The notes: generated by a model from the sequence alone, not told the origin. Counted from the stretch's first letter, positions 23,920 to 36,300 are shown. The stretch: 64,000 nucleotides of DNA from Hormiphora californensis (GCA_020137815.1 CM035360.1:4761855-4825854), one strand, 5' to 3'. Made by a program: numbers and translations.

Positions 23920-25025
23920 TTCTCTCTCCCCACTTCATTATGCATGTCATTTTACACCAGAGTCAGCCTCACTCTCCCTCATCCATCAGAAGAGAGCACT
24001 AGAACACAGAGTCTCAGAATAGTAAGCAAGACCTGGCTACCACATGTGTATTGTGACTTGTGTATCGGGGATTACACGTGTACAAATAATGGAGAGGAGG
24101 TATATTTCTCAATCCCAATTCTTGGGATGATAATAAGTGGGATGATGAAAGGGAGGAGATGGAAGTGTGATATAAGGTGGCTGATAGTGCAGTGGAACAT
24201 GTTACACTAATCAAGTGTTCGGGGATGCGATAAGAGAGAGAGGGAGGAGGAGATAGAGAGACAGAGTGATAGATAGAGATAGAATGAGAGAGGGAGAAGG
24301 AATAACATGTCTAGAAGCATCAGCTCTCTATCAATAGAATCGTGTACTCAGTACTCATATATATCAGCTAATGGATTCACAAGCACATCTCATCACAAGA
24401 CAGGAGAGGTATAGGGAGAGACAGGATGGAGGAGGACACACGTAAATACTTCACACACCCGTGACCCAATATAACAATTATAGGCCGACCCCCACTACCA
24501 TTGACCCCCTTTTTATAATAGTAAACAATGAATAATGATCCCAGTTACATACCTGAAGTTCGTCAACAACTTTTGCATAATCTGAAAAAATAAACAAAGT
24601 TAGGTGGCCATATTGCTACTACATTTTGTTGAGTAAGGGTAAAGGGGTGAAAGAGACTCAACAAACTTGAAACTACACTTAGATTACCTGCAGTGCATAA
24701 AATATTAAGTACCTGTCAGTGTTTCCTTTTTAATGAGATTTGCTGCATAGCTTCTTCCTATGTTTCGAATATCTTTGGATATCCGAGATCCATACTCGTG
24801 AACTTCGAAATCTGAGAAATAAATAAATTCATAAATAATATCATGAAATTTGGATTTGTACATCATTGTACATCATTGTACATCATTTGGATTTGTACAT
24901 CATTATATATGGATCATTCAAATTAGGTATCTGATAAACTTACCACCGGCTTTAGTTAAGTTAGTGTAAGAAACAGTGGTGGCTTGGGCCAAAAGGAATG
25001 CAAAACATGTCAAAAATAAATGCAT
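11531..25025 (-). CDS. Prominin-family pentaspan membrane glycoprotein, 3' end outside window
   Basis: Fifteen coding exons join in phase (minus strand): 25025-24944, 24811-24713, 24581-24553, 15805-15653, 15217-15147, 14549-14429, 14143-14077, 13963-13868, 13706-13510, 13340-13187, 12999-12849, 12615-12426, 12287-12102, 11878-11789, 11656-11531, giving 604 residues. An N-terminal signal peptide (MHLFLTCFAFLLAQA) is followed by TM1 at about 87-108, a short cysteine-rich loop (FCCSWTCC), TM2 at 133-154, a large loop with N-glycosylation sites and Cys, TM3 at 437-468 ending GCC, TM4 at 491-517 and the start of a second large loop. That is the prominin layout; TM5 and about 200 residues should follow to the left. 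Prominins mark plasma-membrane protrusions. The call rests on topology and Cys placement, not alignment. Confidence 0.8.
14184..14267. repeat. (GAAA)n/(AG)n microsatellite
   Basis: A pure AG run follows a short GAAA run, inside a prominin-like intron. Confidence 0.95.
14622..14908. mobile_element. Palindromic MITE-like element
   Basis: Two arms of about 115-120 bp are near-perfect inverted repeats (14622-14744 and 14795-14908) around a 50-bp centre. Outer ends read ACCCCTCA and TGAGGGGTT. It lies in an intron of the prominin-like gene. No coding sequence is present, so it must have moved in trans if it is a transposon. Confidence 0.8.
15837..16497. mobile_element. TIR DNA transposon remnant with TA target site
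   Basis: Inverted ends of about 28 bp (CCTTATTACCGATATATAAC and its complement) are each flanked by TA. On the minus strand at about 16160-16035 an open stretch ends in an acidic run (GSDSDNELISQIENVEAIDD) and a stop, like the acidic C-terminus of pogo/Tigger transposases; upstream frames are broken. It sits in prominin intron 3. Confidence 0.65.
16500..18281. other. Intron sequence, low complexity, no gene seen
   Basis: This is part of prominin-like intron 3. It contains a C-run at 16609, a GA-rich stretch at 17500-17610 and a CT-rich stretch at 17640-17890. Open frames here are translations of the microsatellites. Confidence 0.7.
17500..17890. repeat. Imperfect GA/CT microsatellite cluster
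   Basis: A GA-rich tract (17500-17610) is followed by a CT-rich tract (17640-17890), together forming a loose purine/pyrimidine mirror. Confidence 0.85.
18284..19844. mobile_element. 1.56-kb full-length palindromic mariner-like MITE, copy 1
   Basis: Almost the entire element is one inverted repeat with arms of about 750 bp and a short centre near 19030-19080. Ends read CAAGGTGGCCCATAAATTAT and its complement, each flanked by TA (18282-18283 and 19845-19846), the Tc1/mariner target. The left arm differs by a run of AACCAAACC near 18540. No transposase is encoded. A second copy lies at 34578-36133. Confidence 0.88.
19481..20817. repeat. 670-bp tandem duplication
   Basis: Unit 19481-20147 recurs at 20151-20817 with no visible difference. 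It contains the right 364 bp of the palindromic element plus about 300 bp of flanking intron. It is a very recent duplication or an assembly artefact. Confidence 0.9.
20820..23090. other. Intron sequence, no gene supported
   Basis: This is part of prominin-like intron 3. It holds poly-C and poly-G runs (21818, 21903), a hairpin near 21570 (CGCCCGTAGGGCG) and T/C-rich sequence at 22350-22410. A 35-codon plus-strand ORF at 21198-21305 has no supporting evidence. Confidence 0.6.
23092..23190. mobile_element. 99-bp pogo-like MITE
   Basis: Perfect TA flanks (23090-23091, 23191-23192) bound inverted ends CAGTCGGACCCCGATTTACC and its complement. The interior repeats the CCGGTAAATCGGGG motif three times. 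TA duplication and CAGT-type ends are typical of pogo/Tigger derivatives. Confidence 0.85.
23192..24552. other. Intron sequence, no gene seen
   Basis: This is the 5' part of prominin-like intron 3, with GA-rich tracts around 23863-23920 and 24234-24300. No coding exon could be placed between the 29-base exon 3 and exon 4. Confidence 0.6.
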
Positions 25026-26524
25026 TTGATGATGATAATATATCTGTTGTTCTTGTTCTCTGTCCTCCTTACATAATCTGGAGATAAAAAGTTCAGGAAA
25101 ATAAAGTCACATGAAAATGAAGGTTACTTGGAAAACACAGTGGTGCCACGTAACAGTCCGTCACCTATGTAATTATATTGGCCGCCTGTATAGCGCTGTC
25201 TACCATGAGGGCTACTACGTCTAAAGCGCACGACAAAAGCAATCAAAGTTAACGGACTGTGGAAGTCGTAGATCGCGTCTTACGCAATGCTTTATGCGGG
25301 GCAACCCTGAGCTGTGAGTAGAGGCCGGAATGATGTCTGATAGCGGCGCAGACCCAACGTCCAAATGATGTCTAAAACACATATCAATAATAATAATAAT
25401 ATCTAGACTTGTATCCTGCCCAGATCCCCCAGGGACAGCATAGCATAGCTAATACTGCCACTGAGGGATAATCAGAGCAGTTTACTAACACACTCAACCA
25501 AAATTAGATCAAGAACATTTATTATCTAAAATCCTGTATTTTTCTTCAGACACTGGCCACTGCTACATTACCAATGGCTAATTAAGTTTTAGGGCTTAGG
25601 CACGAAGAAAAAAATAATTTTATCGAACGACCGTGAGGACTGAGGCGTGATTTGAAAAAAATCCCGATTTGTGAATTTGAGCTCCAATTTTTTGAGCTCC
25701 AAATCCCAAAATTTGTACGCGCGCGGCGACAAGTTTAATTTGCGCGCCACATATCGCATCGTAAAATATAAAAACTTGCGTGCGCTGAAATTTGGGCAGA
25801 ATGACATACACGGAACATCTGAGGACATATTTAGGACACAATACACATTGGGGAGATGTTAGTCATCACTGGGAACATTGTTACGTCTTTTAGAAATAGG
25901 ACCAAGAGTCAAACGGCATCATTTCGAATTTGAACTGGGTAGAAACAACAATTTTGTAGAAATAACTTAACATTCTCGTCCAATTCTTTTTCAATCACTC
26001 TACAGTAACAAGGAACATCAACAAGAAACAATTGGCGACCGCGAAGGCCAAAGACCTAAAATCGGAAAATTAAGAGGCCAAAACTAACAGTAACACATGG
26101 AGAAATTTATACAAATTTACCCTGGGAAACGGTCATGTACACTGTACAATGATGGTACAGCACATGAAAAGTACTTGGAATGTGACCGGTCACTCTGTGT
26201 GAGTACTGACACGTACCTCTCTCTCATATTTATCAATTAATTGAAATTACACCTATATATGTATATGCTAAACACAAAAGAAAAACTTCCCACTTTCAAC
26301 AATATTAATATTATTCACTCACTTTCTGCCACTCGTGTACAAATTTTGAGCGGTTGAGAAAAATAGGTGTAAACCTTTATATTCAATACTAAAAACTTGT
26401 TAAAAAGGGGCAGAATTATCAACACTGAAGAGAACTAATCACGGGGAGGGGACATATCAGTCTGTACACAGTTTCTAGAATCTGGGGGATATATATCTGG
26501 AAGTAATGTCGTGCAGTTTCACTG
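25026..26524. other. Intergenic region upstream of prominin-like gene
   Basis: It should hold the 5' UTR and promoter of the prominin-like gene (transcribed leftward) and the 3' end of the TMCC-like gene. No clear TATA box or poly-A signal could be assigned. The 25140-25380 part is unusually GC-rich for the window, which may mark the promoter. Confidence 0.45.
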
Positions 26525-28456
26525 CTACGTTTTACCAAACCCAAAATAGTGATACATCCCCACGATTACAGCAAACAGACCCAAGGATAAACTCGTTGCA
26601 ACGGCATTGTTCTCAGAAATCATCCTGATGGCGTCTACTATTGCAGTGAACACGAAGAGAACGAAGGATATGAGGGACAGGCTGAACGTGATGACTGATG
26701 AGATGGCATCACGACCTCGGACAGCAAAATCGGGCGTTGCCATCCGCTCCCCTTCGTCTTGCTACAGGGAAGAGAGGTTTTGGGTTAGATAAAGTGACAA
26801 AAACCGTGGCAGCTGATACATGGTGTGTACAGGGAGTGACGGAGAAGACACATAAGATAACACGATGCCACCAGCGTGTAACTAACAAATCAAAAACAAC
26901 AACAACAACCCCTGTGTAACTTACAAATCAACAACAACAACAACAACCCCTGTGTAACTTACAAATCGTTTTTCGAAGGTAGTCATCTGGTTGTTGTACT
27001 GTTCCAGCCGTTCCTCACACTCACCCAGCCGCTCACTTAGCGTGAAACTATAGGGGAGAAGATGATGTATGAAAATGGAAGAAGATTAAACAGTGCAGCA
27101 CATGTAGTGGAGAAACTGTTTTCAAAAACGGTACGCTGACGTACATGCAGGTACAGGTACTAAACTAATAAAGTTGTTTGTTGAACAACTACATATAACA
27201 AGCAGCCTTGATATTATCTAACTTACTGGAATTTATCAAGTTTTTCTGTGATAGCATCTTCCCGATCCATGGCCTGAGTCCCAGTTCGTTTTACTAGTTC
27301 AGTTATCATTCGGTTCTGTCTGTCTATCGATTCCAAACTATCCTTTAGTATCTTAATCTCTGCCCTAAATTCTTCCTGCGGGAGGTCATGTGATCAATTA
27401 GTTAAATACTAATTACTAATTAATAGTTCGATAGTTACGCCTTGTTAATTGGAAAATACAAAAAGATGCAAAAATTCTTACCCGTATCAATTCGACATCT
27501 CTGGCCAGGCCCCCGTAATCCTCCCTCAGTTTGTTGATATTCTCTTGCAGTGGTTCGCTCACATTTGAAACACTATCTCCCCTGAAATCAGGGGTTTGGT
27601 AAAAAAAGATGAAGAGAGAGAAAGATAGAGAGATGGTAGAAAACTCATCAAACAGCAAAAACTCGGAGCTGTGCATTTGAAACCAGCCACACAAACAAAC
27701 AAACACTGTAAACCCACTGTGTATTTTTTGAACACAAGCTAGAATGAAAACTAGATGATCTTGAGGAATCATTATCCAGCGATTCATCATCACTATAATC
27801 AGCTTTTGAAGAGGATAGATCTATATCTCTAGCCTCCTGGCGTGGTATAAACCATTCTTCTGACATGTCTCAAGAAACAAAATACAACTTCACATTCAAA
27901 ACATATCCTAGAGGCCGATATGAGCTTTTTGCTGCTCCTTCATAAACCCAACCTCAATATTTGAGTGTCGCTTAGGCACGATAGAATTTAATCGATCCAA
28001 TTATGAACCGAGAGCAACAACAAATTGAGACAACACATTTCCATAACAAGTGGAAATAAGTTGTTTTAATTTGTAAAGCCAGCCTCACCTTTCTGACCCT
28101 AGATCGTCCTCCCCGTTCCAGGAGCCATGATCAGCCTGGGTCTCAGAATGAAGGAATGGTGCAGTTTGGTGTACTACCACAGCGGGAGGTTCAGGTGTCC
28201 AATCAGGTCGTGGGGAGAATGAACGACCAACAACAAGTAGCTTACTTGATGAGCTTGACTGCTCCAGAGTTCTCTCTCCCTTTTCCCTTTCAAACCCCTT
28301 CTCATAGGATGTATTAGCACTTTTACTGGATTTCTCTAGGTTACCATGGGTACCACCACCGGATGAAACCCGGAATATCTTATCGATGGCATTGCCAAAG
28401 GAGGCTGACCGGCGATGACCCAGCTTCAACTTTCTTTTGGACGAATGGTCGGACAT
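26525..28456 (-). CDS. Coiled-coil protein with two C-terminal TM segments (TMCC-like)
   Basis: Five exons join in phase: 28456-28089, 27581-27482, 27375-27227, 27047-26963 and 26761-26525, giving 312 residues. The first 122 residues are Ser-rich, basic and probably disordered (KRKLKLGHRRSASFG). Residues about 125-232 form heptad-like coiled coil (LREDYGGLARDVELI, RLGECEERLEQYNNQMTTFEKRF). Two hydrophobic segments follow at about 253-279 and 286-306 with a short KT tail. The layout (disordered N-terminus, coiled coil, two TMs at the very C-terminus) matches the TMCC1-3 family of ER membrane proteins; this is a layout match only. Exon 1 could also be entered from an upstream exon through an in-phase acceptor at about 28471 (see the gene at 33382-37767). 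Confidence 0.7.
26885..26966 (-). repeat. Triplicated splice-donor segment
   Basis: The donor of exon 4 of the TMCC-like gene (GATTTGTAAGTTACACAG on the minus strand) and its intronic GTT-rich follow-on are repeated downstream at spacings of roughly 43-48 bases. The last copy has GTTAGT in place of GTAAGT. Confidence 0.85.
27720..27865 (-). other. Candidate alternative exon of the TMCC-like gene
   Basis: A minus-strand frame with its own ATG at about 27866 (EEWFIPRQEARDIDLSSS, then an acidic Ser-rich stretch) has coding-like composition and lies in the first intron. Its phase does not fit exon 1, so it could only be an alternative first exon, and no good donor is visible. Confidence 0.35.
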
Positions 28457-28732
28457 GTGGTTGAGCTGTAGCCTTATAATACACAAAGAGTAATGTTAGT
28501 ATAAGAGGTATACAAAAACAAGTACAACAGAGCAGTGAAAGGTGAAACTCGGTAGGAATGTACCCAGATAAGAAGTACAAGTGTATAATCCACAACTCAC
28601 AAGCGGAGGGACGGAGAAAACACGAAAAAAAGCGGAGGGATAAGAAACCATTTCTTGGAAATGGCAGTGAAATCAAAATGGGGAACGGAGACAGAAAGCA
28701 GTACCAACTTTTGATATGATATAAAAAAGGAA

Positions 28733-28799
<67 letters not shown>

Positions 28800-28818
28800 A
28801 GAGAGAGAGAGAGAGAGA
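28733..28818. repeat. (AG)n microsatellite with a G run
   Basis: An AG tract interrupted by nine or more G at about 28791-28799. Confidence 0.95.
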
Positions 28819-29840
28819 ACGACTCCCCGGAAACACTGCCATATAACCCCAGCTCTAAGTGAACTAAAGCAGTGTATGTGGGCTAATACACGTGTGTTCT
28901 GGGAAAGCGAGGGGAAGTGGCACATACCTATAACATGACACATGTGCATTACATAATAATGTACGGCTTGACAGATTTGTGACATTCTTCCCTATATGAC
29001 ACAAATTGATACATACGAAGAGAGATTTGAGTTTTGAGAAGCTGTGGATAGAAGACATTACAAGAGTGCCTGAAACTGAAACTATAGTTTCTGTTTCAGG
29101 TTGATCTATAAATCATCTCTAAATTGCAATCATGGGACTGGTAGCTCTGTAACGTTCGAATACGATGGAATGATGTATGCAAAAGATACGTGACTCACAT
29201 GACCACTGCATCAAGTCATTATATGCAGTTTTAATAACGGTTCAGACTCCCGCGGCAAGTAGATTCATGAAATTTTACCAAGGCTGCTGCAGAGATACTT
29301 CATCAAGAACCAAGGTGGCAAGGTTGCTACTAAGACTATATAAGGTCCATATATATTGTTCTTTCTCTGCAGACTATACTTCTGCTGCAGTGGGAGCTCT
29401 AAAGAGACAATACCGTCCAGCGTCCAAATGCAAATTAGCTCCTACCCATATACTTTACAAGCTAATGGTATGGCTCTCTAACAAGCTGCTGAGCGTAATG
29501 TCGTAATGGTACTCTCTTAGTACTCAAAAATGGGATTCTAAAAATGAACATGAATTGCAAAGATGGATCTGCTGTTGTAAGATGAGAACTTCGCTATAAG
29601 ACAGAGACGTAAGACCTAGCTCAATGCTAGAAGAATAGACATAGCAAACACTCGGTTTGTTTGAGTTGTTTCCCCAAATAACTTAATTATAATTGATTAA
29701 AATTTTGAATAGTCAAACTGTGTAGAAAAGTATGATGACAGTAGACTAGATCTACAGACTGTGTAGAAAAGTAGACGTATCCCCCCAGTAGACTAGATCT
29801 ACAGACTGTGTAGAAAAGTATTATGACAGTTATATGAGGC

Positions 29841-30026
29841 ATAAACTCTGGCCACTGGCACGTTATTTCAGATACCTTTCTCCCAGCGCGCCGCTGGGAG
29901 AAGGTAGCTGTAGTTTATCCGCCAGTGGCGGATAAACTGGTTTAAATCACGACGACGATCCCGAGGCGGAGCCGAGGGAGAGGCGGAGGGGTTTAAACCA
30001 ATAACGTGCCATTGGTCAGAGTTTAT
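29841..30026. mobile_element. 186-bp TIR element
   Basis: Ends ATAAACTCTGGCCACTGGCA and its near-complement (26 bp with two mismatches) enclose inner hairpins (CCCAGCGCGCCGCTGGG; CCGCCAGTGGCGG). Related CCAGTGG/CCACTGG hairpins recur at 30400-30490. Confidence 0.65.
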
Positions 30027-30644
30027 GGGTTATATACCCTGCTTTAGTTGTTTGTTTCAAGTATTACACACTAACAAGAGAGAGAACACTAATCAAAACA
30101 CACAAAGAGAACTGAGAAACAGTTAAAAACATCTCTCAATTGAGTGTATATTGTTTGGTAACAGTTACTAAGGAGAGAGAGAGAAAGAAATAACAAGATA
30201 TGGGGCATGCCAGACATAACACAGAGGAATTGAGATAGTGAAACAAAAGGGGAGATAAAGAGAGAGAAATTGACGGAATGTGTTGTTTCTTTCTCTCCAG
30301 TGCAGTGTGTAACTCTTGCAAACAGTGTTCCCTCTGTATTTCAGTAAGAACTGATCATTTACACACACTTTGAATGTAACATAGGAGTAATAATAAACAG
30401 CCAGCCAGTGGGAAATAATCTGCCGCTGGACTGGCTGTATATTGAGAGCGCGCCAGTGGGACTTCTCGCCACTGGCGGGTTATTTAAGTTAGCAGGGTAT
30501 ATAGTCGTATCCCCCAGTAGACAAGATCTACAGACTGTGTTGACGAATGCACACGTTGACATTTTCAGAGAACGCTGTAATGTAAAGACAAAAGAAAGAA
30601 AGAGAGAATGAGGGAGAGAACGAGGGAGATACACTATATACATT

Positions 30645-30964
30645 CTCTGTGCAGTAGTGTGTTTAATTAGCTAAATTATATACGTAGCTTGGAGAGATAT
30701 GGCTAGCCAAGGTGCAGTGTAGTACTGCACTAGTTGTACTGTTCATGAAAGTATTTTTGATGGTCCTTGTCCCGGAGAGTGCTCTACTCACGGTTGCGAG
30801 GAGCTATTTACAAGTAAAACAAGGAAGTTTTAGTTCAACAGTTTACACATGTTTCAAGCTCTGTGCAGTAGTGTGTTTAATTAGCTAAATTATGTAGCTT
30901 GAAGAGATATGGCTAGCCAAGGTGCAGTGCACTACACTATACTAGTTGTACTGTTCATGAAAGT
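30645..30964. repeat. Direct repeat of about 105 bp
   Basis: The segment starting CTCTGTGCAGTAGTGTGTTT at 30645 recurs at about 30859, both ending near GTTCATGAAAGTA. Confidence 0.85.
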
Positions 30965-31571
30965 AACATTACGGGGGCGAAGCAATAGAACAAGACAAAA
31001 GTACACGGGTCTCCCAGCACTTTTGTCTTCTTAAGACTGTATCCTGGTAGCAAACCAGATTAATTGGAACCTGAGATGATGATGAACCAGTTAAATCCCT
31101 AAATAATGCCATTTGATCACGGCTCTATGATTAGATCGGGACGGCCCTAGTATAGGAGAAGGTAATAATAAGATAAGTTCTCAAAATGAAAAGTTCTAAA
31201 ATGAGATTTTTGAACGGAGCTCGAGAAACAATTTGAAATTAAAACAATAAGATATAGTGCTGAAAGATAGATAGATGGCACACACGCTGCACACGTGGAA
31301 AGGGAATTACATCTGGTGACCAGCTAGATCTGAACCGGGAGAAAGGTAGAAAATAATGAAGTATTTGCACTGTACTAGAATGGAATTAGCCAGTGTGAAA
31401 AGGTACAGACTAAATAAAAAGACATGTGCAGTATGTAGTAGGGCACGCGATGTACTATTACAGTAGGGCACGCGATGGTATTATACTTAGTTGGGCCACA
31501 TAGAAAACGGTCCGGCAGTACAACACACTTGAACACACAAGAACCGACCTCAACCATGGACATGCAAATGA

Positions 31572-31713
<142 letters not shown>

Positions 31714-32183
31714 TAAGCACAGCATAAACGCTGTTGTTGAAAGCCGCTACAGAGTGTAGATATCCAGCGACAGGATATTACACATAATATATGTCTCGAG
31801 GTCGAGTTTACAAAAACGGAATGCTGACATATGAGGGGAGACATCTGTCAAAAGCTTTCAACATGCAACGACAAAACAAACAGACAAACCTAGGGAGAGA
31901 GGTAGAAAAAAGGAAAATTTAAACGAACTAGGTGTGTAATTGGCACTGTAAATGTACTTGATTAATTGACAGTAGTTCCTGTTCAGACCGGGAAAAACGA
32001 GAGAATACACATACAAGAAGACACACACAGTCATACAAGAAAGAGGATACAAACACAAAAGAGAGAGCGACAGAAAGATAGAAAGATAGAAAGATAGACA
32101 CTGTCAGTAACAGAGGGAAACAGAGAGGGAGGAGGTTTTACATCACCTATCAACACATATCAACATATCACCCAGACACATTA

Positions 32184-33000
32184 GTCAGGACCACTATTGG
32201 TGCGCGGTCGTGCCCACGGAAGGAGTGCTTGGATCATCTTGAAACCGGTTTTAAGTTCACTAATGCATACCCAAAAGTGTCTGTAGCCATTTGGGTGATG
32301 TTCTGACAATCCAATCACGAGTTATGACCGAAAAACAGTCAAAAAAGACGTTTTAAAGTGACAAAAAGGAGGATCTGAACACAGCCCTTATATGAAGGGC
32401 TGGGGCTTTGAAACTTCTTGTGTGGACAGAGAATCGTCCAAATTTGCAGTGTCAACTTTCAGATAGTTTCTATCTTTTGTAGTTATCTAATTAGAGTCGT
32501 TTAAACATGTGAGAAGTTGCTAAAGGGGCCTATAATACTGCTTGTGAAGTGATCACTTGACGAGATTTGCCCAATTAGAGAGCGGATTAAAGCATACAAG
32601 CGGTGAGAGCAAGCAATATGAGATGGAAGTAGTACCTAATCACCCTGTTTTGCAGGGTCATAAAGATCGTCTCACATGTTTGAATGGCTCTAATTAGATA
32701 ACTACAAAAGATAGCAACTATCTGAAAGTTGACACTGCAAATTTGGACGATTCTCTGTCCACACAAGAAGTTTCAAAGCCCCAGCCCTTCATATAAGGGC
32801 TGTGTTCAGATCCTCCTTTTTGTCACTTTAAAACGTCTTTTTTGACTGTTTTTCGGTCATAACTCGTGATTGGATTGTCAGAACATCACCCAAATGGCTA
32901 CAGACACTTTTGGGTATGCATTAGTGAACTTAAAACCGGTTTCAAGATGATCCAAGCACTCCTTCCGTGGGCACGACCGCGCACCAATAGTGGTCCTGAC
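32184..33000. mobile_element. 817-bp palindromic mariner-like MITE, second family
   Basis: Arms of about 340 bp (32184-32520 and 32690-33000) are near-perfect inverted repeats. Ends read GTCAGGACCACTATTGG and its complement, flanked by TA on both sides. The central 150 bp is unique. No transposase is encoded. The ends are unlike the CAAGGTGG family. Confidence 0.87.
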
Positions 33001-33381
33001 TACATGTATGTATACACCAATTAACACATGAACATGTTATATGAACACATGATGAACGCGGAAATGCCATGGAGCCTAATAATATAAGGGAATCACGACA
33101 GACGGAAGTGATATTAATTATATCTGCAAAGGTCATTGATTGTGTAACATCGCATGTTATGATTCATAACATGTAATGATTCATAACATTACATGAATGT
33201 TATTAAAAAAGTGCGGAAGCGATATGTTTTTCTAGACCTAATATTAACCTAGTTTAGAATCTTGGTTACGAATTTACCCCTCAAGAGAGTTTTTTCGATA
33301 TCTTCTTACTCTTAGTGTGCGCTTCGCGCTAGCAAGGGAGGCTAGGATCGGGGTAACTTCGTTCCCAATTTAGAATCAGCA

Positions 33382-36300
33382 TCATGATACATGTATGAAT
33401 TTTAGGACAATCATGTATGTTTGTTTTAACCTGGTAAGGGCAGTATCGGTGACAGAGAACAAGAGATAGGACCATGCGAGGAGGATCACCAGTAGAACTC
33501 CACTCACTACCGCCCTTAGGAATACAGCCTTCGATACTGAGGATGCCGTATCAAACTGGCCCAGGTGCTCCCCTATTATCAGCTGCATTATTGTACTAAC
33601 ACAATGTATACTATATCAGGAGGGGCCGAGGGTAGATAGACTCTAGGTGTAGATCTATAGTCTGCTAGAGTGTTGAGGGCCAAATGAGAGAGATCTCTAT
33701 AGGATAGAGATAAAGGAATGACGACTATTGCGGGTTGTAACCCTTTGGGGAGGACAATGAATCAACAGACAGATCACAGCAATTTGTTACCCAGATCTAA
33801 GGGATAAAAACTACATGGTTCCTAATATTATCCAAACAGTGCCCATATATGGTGATCTAAACACATGCCCAAATATGGTAATAGATATTGGTACCTAACT
33901 AATTACTCACACAATCCGTACTAATGGATCCACTGCATCGTGTGGTTCTGTTCTGGCAGTTAGCATTGTATCACTACAAGCTGATAAATCCACGGAGCCC
34001 CGTCCCTTGTTGTCCCCATTTGCTGTGAGATAGTTAGGGGACAACCTTCCCGATCCATGCTGTTGCTGCATTCTGTCTGGGTTACCCTGGTTACCCACTG
34101 AAATGCCATGATTCTGGCTCCTCTCTGAGACACTTTTCTCTGAGGCGAATCTGGATCTGTTTAGACTCTCATTACTAGACCCACCTCCCTCAGCAGCAGC
34201 TGCTGCCCCATTCTTGCTGCCCCTCTTTTTCCGACCTAGTAGCGCCACTACCGGTGATGCAGAAACAACTCAATATACTAGAAGCTTTATATTTAGCTCC
34301 TAAACTTCCGAAGAACCCACAGGGATATAACCCAAAGAAGCTTGAGTTAGCCTATAAGTCCTGCTTCCGAAGAATCCTCTGACCCAACACAGGGATGCAA
34401 CCCAAAGATTCAGAATTCGGAGTTGCCTCGGCACGAAAGTAAGAGGGTAATATATCGAAAAGAAATAAAACAATGATAGCTCAATATGTGTAAGCCTAGG
34501 GGACTGGTAAGACACTGTTAGGTATGTGCATCATGTAGAAAACAATGGGGAATGTATAATGTGCGTCATGATCTATACAAGGTGGCCCATAAATTATGAT
34601 AGCGGGGGACGAGCCGTACCTCCGAAACGGTGATAGTTGTGTAAAAACAAACTACGGGAACATGCTGGAACAATTCCTGGACGACTTTTTGCAAATTATG
34701 AAATTTTTATTCAAAAGTTCATTTTTCATTCATGAACTTTCTACACGTTCATTAATGAATTAAGGACTCTAATTTACCGAGAGTTAGGCATTTTGTTTGG
34801 GTTGAATTTATCTTTCCAATGAGCACCATAAAAATCAAATTGAAGCACCAGGTCACATGGCAGTTGAGAAAATGCACATTCATGATTTTGGCTCTTCCTG
34901 CGACTTTCAATCGGCTGTATCACGGCTACCTTTTGTTCAATCGTTTTAAAAATTTGGGAGAACATCGGATAAGCAAAGATCTTTACTCACAAGAAAAATC
35001 AGGGTCAAAACTCAAAGTTCATTTTCAAGTGTTGGTAGTTCATTCCACTCATTCAGGAACCAACATCCCTAAAGTGATGAAAATTGATGGTTTTTGTTTG
35101 GCCCATACCCTGCAATGATAGAGAGGTGTAAAATTACGTTTCCGGGCTAGTTAGTGGGTGTCCATGTGATCATGATGATATCTGACACCTTTTCTGAGCC
35201 ATAATTAAGGGATTTTCTCAAATTCAAGCATGTGATTTGAGTTTTTGCGATTAGTATCGTGCAGCAATGTTGAGAGATCTCATAGCACCTCAAAAATGAT
35301 GATTAGTTCAATGAAATGAGTTGATTTATGATTTAAAATTATCGTTAAGTTCATTTTACGTCTGTTTTAATCTTTTCTATCATAAATCAACTCCTTTCAT
35401 TGAACTAATCATCATTTTTGAGGTGCTATGAGATCTCTCAACATTGCTGCACGATACCAATCACAAAAACTCAAATCACATGCTTGAATTTGAGAAAATC
35501 CCATAATTATGGCTCAGAAAAGGTGTCAGATATCATCATGATCACATGGACACCCACTAACTAGCCCGGAAACGTAATTTTACACCTCTCTATCATTGCA
35601 GGGTATGGGCCAAACAAAAACCATCACTTTTCATCACTTTAGGGATGTTGGATCCTGAATGAGTGGAATGAACTACCAACACTTGAAAATGAACTTTGAG
35701 TTTTGACCCTGATTTTTCTTGTGAGTAAAGATCTTTGCTTATCCGATGTTCTCCCAAATTTTTAAAACGATTGAACAAAAGGTAGCCGTGATACAGCCGA
35801 TTGAAAGTTGCAGGAAGAGCCAAAATCATGAATGTGCATTTTCTCAACTGCCATGTGACCTGGTGCTTCAATTTGATTTTTATGGTGCTCATTGAAAAGA
35901 TAAATTCAACCCAAACAAAATGCCTAACTCTCGGTAAATTAGAGTCCTTAATTCATTAATGAACGTGTAGAAAGTTCATGAATGAAAAATGAACTTTTGA
36001 ATAAAAATTTCATAATTTGCAAAAAGTCGTCCAGGAATTGTTCCAGCATGTTCCCGTAGTTTGTTTTTGCACAACTATCACCGTTTCGGAGGTACGGCTC
36101 GTCCCCCGCTATCATAATTTATGGGCCACCTTGTATTATTGAACATATTGGGAAGGCTGTATTTAGACGGTCCCTGAGCTGATGCAAGACCTTTCAAGAC
36201 AGTTTGATCTACCGAACCCTGGCAGAGCGGTATTATTATACACACAAGACATGGACACTGTCCATTGGACATTCTGGACAACTGCATGGGTGATATTATA

